Positions 4,853-6,801 of a DNA stretch of 6,801 nt are shown in pieces. This stretch comes from an uncultured beta proteobacterium (GTDB taxonomy: Bacteria; Pseudomonadota; Gammaproteobacteria; Burkholderiales; Burkholderiaceae_B), in contig CAIYWO010000028.1 of NCBI GenBank assembly GCA_903929925.1, positions 1 through 6,801 on the forward strand. The letters are read 5' to 3'. The notes under the pieces were generated by a model. That model was not told the DNA's origin. It did not search any database and worked only from the letters and a program-made list of their open reading frames with translations. Position 1 is the stretch's first letter; each line of letters begins with the position of its first letter. The translations under genes were made by a program, and so were the position numbers.

Positions 4853-6037
4853 ATGTCAGCGCAGAGCAAGTCCACGACTTCGGTCATTATCCTTTTTGCC
4901 TTTGCCGCATGCGCGAGCTCGACTTCATTCCGGATTTGCGATCCTCTGCTGCCGGTGTTTGCGCAAGAGTTTGGTGTGCGCACCGCACAGGCCTCCAGCA
5001 CGGTCACCTTGTTTGCGATTGCGTACGGCATCTTGCAGTTCTTTTATGGTCCGCTAGGTGATCACTACGGTAAATTTCGTGTGGTGTCGTGGGCAACGCT
5101 TGGTTGCGCAGTCGGTAGCCTGATCGTTGCTGCAGCCCCCTCACTTGAAATCATCGAGATAGGTCGCTTCATTTCAGGGGCAACCGCTGCGGCGATTGTC
5201 CCGCTCGCCATGGCGTGGATTGGCGACCACGTCCCGTATGAAAAAAGGCAAGAGACGATTGCGCGATTTTTATTGGGATCGATTTCGGGTCTCGCGCTTG
5301 GTCAGTTGTTAGGCGGTGTGTTTGCGGACACACTTGGCTGGCGCTGGGCGTTTGTATGGATGGCCGCGACCTATTTAATCGTAGGCTTGTTGTTGCTGTC
5401 CCGACGCCACACCGTCACAGAATCCACGGAGCGCCCCGCTGGTCGCGTCAATCCCTTGGTACCGATCAAGCAAGTGTTATCTACAAAATGGGCGTGGTTT
5501 GTTTTGGTGATCGTCTCGATCGAAGGCATGCTGGTCTTTGGCCCACTTGCATTCGTTCCCGCGTTCTTGCACGAGCGCCATGACTTGCCGGTTTCGTGGG
5601 CTGGCACGATCAGCGGTTGTTTTGCGATCGGCGCATTTATCTATGCCATTCGCGCCAACAAATTTGTAGCCAAACTTGGTGAGCGGCGGCTTGCGTTGTG
5701 GGGTGGTGCGCTACTCGCGTTGTCGATGACAGGGTTTTTATTTGCCCCAGCTTGGCAGTGGGCAATCGCCGCGAGTGTGATGTCGGGCCTGGGATATTAT
5801 TTTTTACACGCCGTTTTACAGACACATGCCACGCAGATGGCACCGACTGCCCGCGGCACCTCGGTGTCACTGTTTGCGTCTTGCCTGTTCTTGGGACAGT
5901 CCTTCGGGGTGGCGGTATGCGCTTGGTTGGGCGACACCTTAGGCTTGGGAAGCGTGTTCCCAGTTGGCATGATTGGCCTGCCAATTCTTGCCGCACTGTT
6001 CGCCTGGCGCTTAAAAATTCGCCAGGCGCAACAGTAA
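4853..6037 (+). CDS. Major facilitator superfamily transporter, DHA1 (drug:H+ antiporter)-like
   Basis: This 394-residue, strongly hydrophobic protein fits a 12-segment MFS carrier in two halves of six, with a central cytoplasmic loop at about 184-212. The first helix ends in a DPLLP element at 30-34. The loop between segments 2 and 3 carries GPLGDHYGKFR at 66-76, a good match to MFS motif A (Gly66, Asp70, Gly73, Lys74, Arg76). Arg105 in GRFISGA is the motif-B position. GSISGLALGQLLGG at 142-155 resembles antiporter motif C. PTARGTSVSLFA (331-342) is the familiar segment before helix 11 in this group. Small-molecule or drug efflux by proton antiport is therefore plausible, but no substrate can be assigned. 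It starts 20 nt after dsbD with only a weak AGAGA ribosome site at 4845-4849, so it is probably the last gene of the cutA-dsbD transcript. It converges on hemB. Confidence 0.93.
   Translation: MSAQSKSTTSVIILFAFAACASSTSFRICDPLLPVFAQEFGVRTAQASSTVTLFAIAYGILQFFYGPLGDHYGKFRVVSWATLGCAVGSLIVAAAPSLEIIEIGRFISGATAAAIVPLAMAWIGDHVPYEKRQETIARFLLGSISGLALGQLLGGVFADTLGWRWAFVWMAATYLIVGLLLLSRRHTVTESTERPAGRVNPLVPIKQVLSTKWAWFVLVIVSIEGMLVFGPLAFVPAFLHERHDLPVSWAGTISGCFAIGAFIYAIRANKFVAKLGERRLALWGGALLALSMTGFLFAPAWQWAIAASVMSGLGYYFLHAVLQTHATQMAPTARGTSVSLFASCLFLGQSFGVAVCAWLGDTLGLGSVFPVGMIGLPILAALFAWRLKIRQAQQ
6001..6028. repeat. Perfect 9-bp inverted repeat at the convergent transporter/hemB end
   Basis: CGCCTGGCG (6001-6009) is the exact reverse complement of CGCCAGGCG (6020-6028), with a 10-nt A/T-rich loop. 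It lies inside the last codons of the transporter and beyond the hemB stop, so transcripts from both strands would fold the same GC-rich stem. Neither side is followed by a T tract, so it does not qualify as a standard rho-independent terminator. A bidirectional 3'-end or pausing element is inference. Confidence 0.6.
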
Positions 6038-6044
6038 GCGGTTA

Positions 6045-6801
6045 CTAACCTTTTAAGAGTTTGGCTGCGGCAGGCGCGAAGTAGGTCAGAATCCCGTCCG
6101 CACCGGCCCGCTTAAAGCCGAGCAAGGTTTCCATCATCACTTTGTCGTGATCCAGCCAGCCGTTTGCCGCTGCCGCCTTAAGCATGGCGTACTCGCCACT
6201 GACCTGGTAGGCAAAGGTCGGCACCCGGAAGGCATCTTTCACGCGGCGTAAAACATCCAGATAGGGCATGCCAGGCTTGACCATCACCATGTCCGCGCCT
6301 TCACGCAGGTCCGCTGCAACCTCGCGCAATGCTTCGTCAATATTGCCCGGATCCATTTGGTAAACCAGCTTATTTGATTTGCCCAAATTCGCAGCTGAGC
6401 CGACGGCATCCCGGAAGGGACCGTAAAAGGCACTGGCAAACTTGGCCGAGTACGCCATGATGCGTGTGTGGATGAACTGATTTGCCTCGAGTGCCTGACG
6501 GATGGCACCGATTCGGCCGTCCATCATGTCGCTCGGGGCAACGATATCGACGCCGGCCTCAGCCTGAACCAGGGCTTGTTGGGTCAGGATTTTGACAGTG
6601 ATGTCGTTCATCACATAGCCGTTTTCGTCGATGACGCCGTCCTGGCCGTGGCTGGTGTAGGGGTCTAGTGCAACGTCAGTCAGCAGGCCGAGTTCCGGAA
6701 ACCGTTTCTTGAGTTCGGCCACAACACGTGGGATCAGACCCTTAGGGTTCATGGCTTCGGCGCCGTCTAACGCCTTGAGGTTTGGCTCGATGACGGGGAA
6801 C
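6045..6801 (-). CDS. hemB: Delta-aminolevulinic acid dehydratase (porphobilinogen synthase), N-terminus outside window
   Basis: The frame is open from the window edge (first whole codon at 6800-6798) to a TAG at 6047-6045, giving 251 residues of an enzyme usually about 335. Roughly the first 85 residues are missing; a Met at 6752 is internal. The enzyme condenses two 5-aminolevulinate molecules to porphobilinogen in haem synthesis. Fragment residues 41-55, TDVALDPYTSHGQDG, align with the metal-binding loop, but Ala44, Asp46 and Asp54 replace the three zinc cysteines of the E. coli type. This is the aspartate-rich, magnesium-responsive class known from Pseudomonas and many proteobacteria. The two active-site lysines are visible, Lys120 in AYSAKFAS and Lys175 in MVMVKPGMPY. 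YQVSGEYAMLKAAA (198-211) is also characteristic. Its stop codon is 7 nt from that of the convergent transporter gene. Confidence 0.98.
   Translation of the reverse strand, partial: FPVIEPNLKALDGAEAMNPKGLIPRVVAELKKRFPELGLLTDVALDPYTSHGQDGVIDENGYVMNDITVKILTQQALVQAEAGVDIVAPSDMMDGRIGAIRQALEANQFIHTRIMAYSAKFASAFYGPFRDAVGSAANLGKSNKLVYQMDPGNIDEALREVAADLREGADMVMVKPGMPYLDVLRRVKDAFRVPTFAYQVSGEYAMLKAAAANGWLDHDKVMMETLLGFKRAGADGILTYFAPAAAKLLKG

Overview
The window is a conserved chromosomal segment of a betaproteobacterium of the order Burkholderiales. The ribosomal proteins, RNA polymerase alpha (Bordetella-like, ending ENWPPMGLERP) and the aspartate-type HemB all read as Alcaligenaceae-like. This family call rests on remembered protein signatures, not on a search. 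Base composition looks moderate (about half G+C), lower than typical Bordetella. A genus cannot be named from this window.

Layout: positions 1-2547 are the distal part of the alpha ribosomal protein operon on the + strand: the end of rpsK (S11), then rpsD (S4), rpoA and rplQ (L17). A strong intrinsic terminator-like hairpin lies between rpsD and rpoA. The 185-nt rpoA-rplQ spacer is unusually structured, with three inverted repeats and a 13-nt direct repeat. A second strong terminator follows rplQ. Positions 2562-6037 hold a compact + strand group: cutA, dsbD starting on the base after the cutA stop codon, and a 12-TM major facilitator transporter 20 nt further on. The - strand gene hemB converges from the right, separated from the transporter by only 7 nt between stop codons, and runs off the right edge without its start.

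How the parts relate: the left block makes translation and transcription machinery. Its internal terminator would let ribosomal proteins be made in excess of alpha. The cutA-dsbD pair is a known proteobacterial arrangement. DsbD carries reducing power from cytoplasmic thioredoxin across the inner membrane, and all six redox cysteines are present. HemB makes porphobilinogen for haem. The haem and cytochrome c assembly link to DsbD is thematic only, because hemB is on the other strand. The transporter has no assignable substrate.

There is no intergenic stretch over 300 bases. I found no mobile element, tRNA, rRNA or CRISPR. I see no convincing new multi-gene system. The most noteworthy signals are the RNA-level features around rpoA and rplQ, and the symmetric hairpin at the convergent transporter/hemB junction.
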